This document shows positions 14,830-14,843 of a stretch of DNA of 14,843 nt, one piece after another (position 1 is the stretch's first letter; each line of letters begins with the position of its first letter). Position numbers and translations under genes: made by a program. A model generated the notes under the pieces. It ran no database searches, was not told where the DNA came from, and saw only the letters and a program-made list of their open reading frames with translations. The stretch is from Christensenella sp. UBA6420 (GTDB lineage: Bacteria > Bacillota > Clostridia > Christensenellales > DTU072): the NCBI GenBank assembly GCA_002439705.1, contig DJPE01000079.1:28900-43742 (forward strand), in the 5' to 3' direction.

Positions 14830-14843
14830 TCGGCTGTTGTTTT

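Noticed and set aside
14830..14843. Start of a second, divergent array leader after the inverted repeat
   Set aside because: Read on the minus strand these bases do not end in ATTTGAG or resemble the leader beyond the short AAAACAAC string, so a second leader is not supported.

Overview
The window carries a complete type II-A CRISPR-Cas9 locus next to the 3' part of a very large surface-protein gene. The organism looks like a Bacillota of the clostridial type. The evidence is Shine-Dalgarno sites of the AAAGGAG kind, sigma70/A-type promoters with TTGACA/TATAAT hexamers and 17-base spacers, a csn2-containing type II-A operon, and TGA used as a normal stop. The species cannot be named from the sequence. 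The coding style is rich in GAC, GTC, TAC, AAC and CGACG-like strings on both flanks. About 800 bases in between (roughly 6350-7200) are clearly more AT-rich.

Layout. (1) Bases 2-6232 encode a 2,076-residue fragment of a secreted or surface protein. It has a helical N-terminal part, a long series of beta-sandwich domains and a C-terminal right-handed beta-helix. The gene is open at the window's left edge and ends at a strong terminator (6311-6350). (2) Bases 6377-7161 hold a perfect 18-bp palindrome, a minus-strand acidic small protein, an overlapping upstream minus-strand frame that looks like a frameshifted toxin-type module with its own promoter, and a short gene remnant. (3) Bases 7226-8428 hold five tightly packed plus-strand small genes of unknown function, each with a good ribosome-binding site or an ATGA overlap. 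(4) Bases 8458-8637 are a compact regulatory region: a plus-strand promoter for cas9, and a minus-strand tracrRNA gene with its own promoter and terminator lying inside the cas9 5' untranslated region. (5) cas9, cas1, cas2 and csn2 (8638-14576) form one operon with gaps of 2 bases or overlaps. (6) A promoter across the end of csn2 drives a leader and a CRISPR array with 36-bp repeats and a 30-bp spacer. Right at the window's end there is a third repeat copy in inverted orientation.

How it works together. Cas1-Cas2-Csn2 (with Cas9) would add spacers next to the leader end, which reads ATTTGAG. The array transcript pairs with the tracrRNA: a 6-bp lower stem, the GA/AAGU bulge and an 11-bp upper stem can be drawn. 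RNase III and Cas9 then mature the guide. All RuvC and HNH catalytic residues of Cas9 are present, as are the Cas1 active-site residues, so the locus looks functional. The least expected points are these: the whole tracrRNA is antisense to the cas9 mRNA leader; the array leader can fold back on most of the first repeat's 5' part; one repeat is inverted at the edge; and an uncharacterised five-gene small-protein operon directly precedes cas9.
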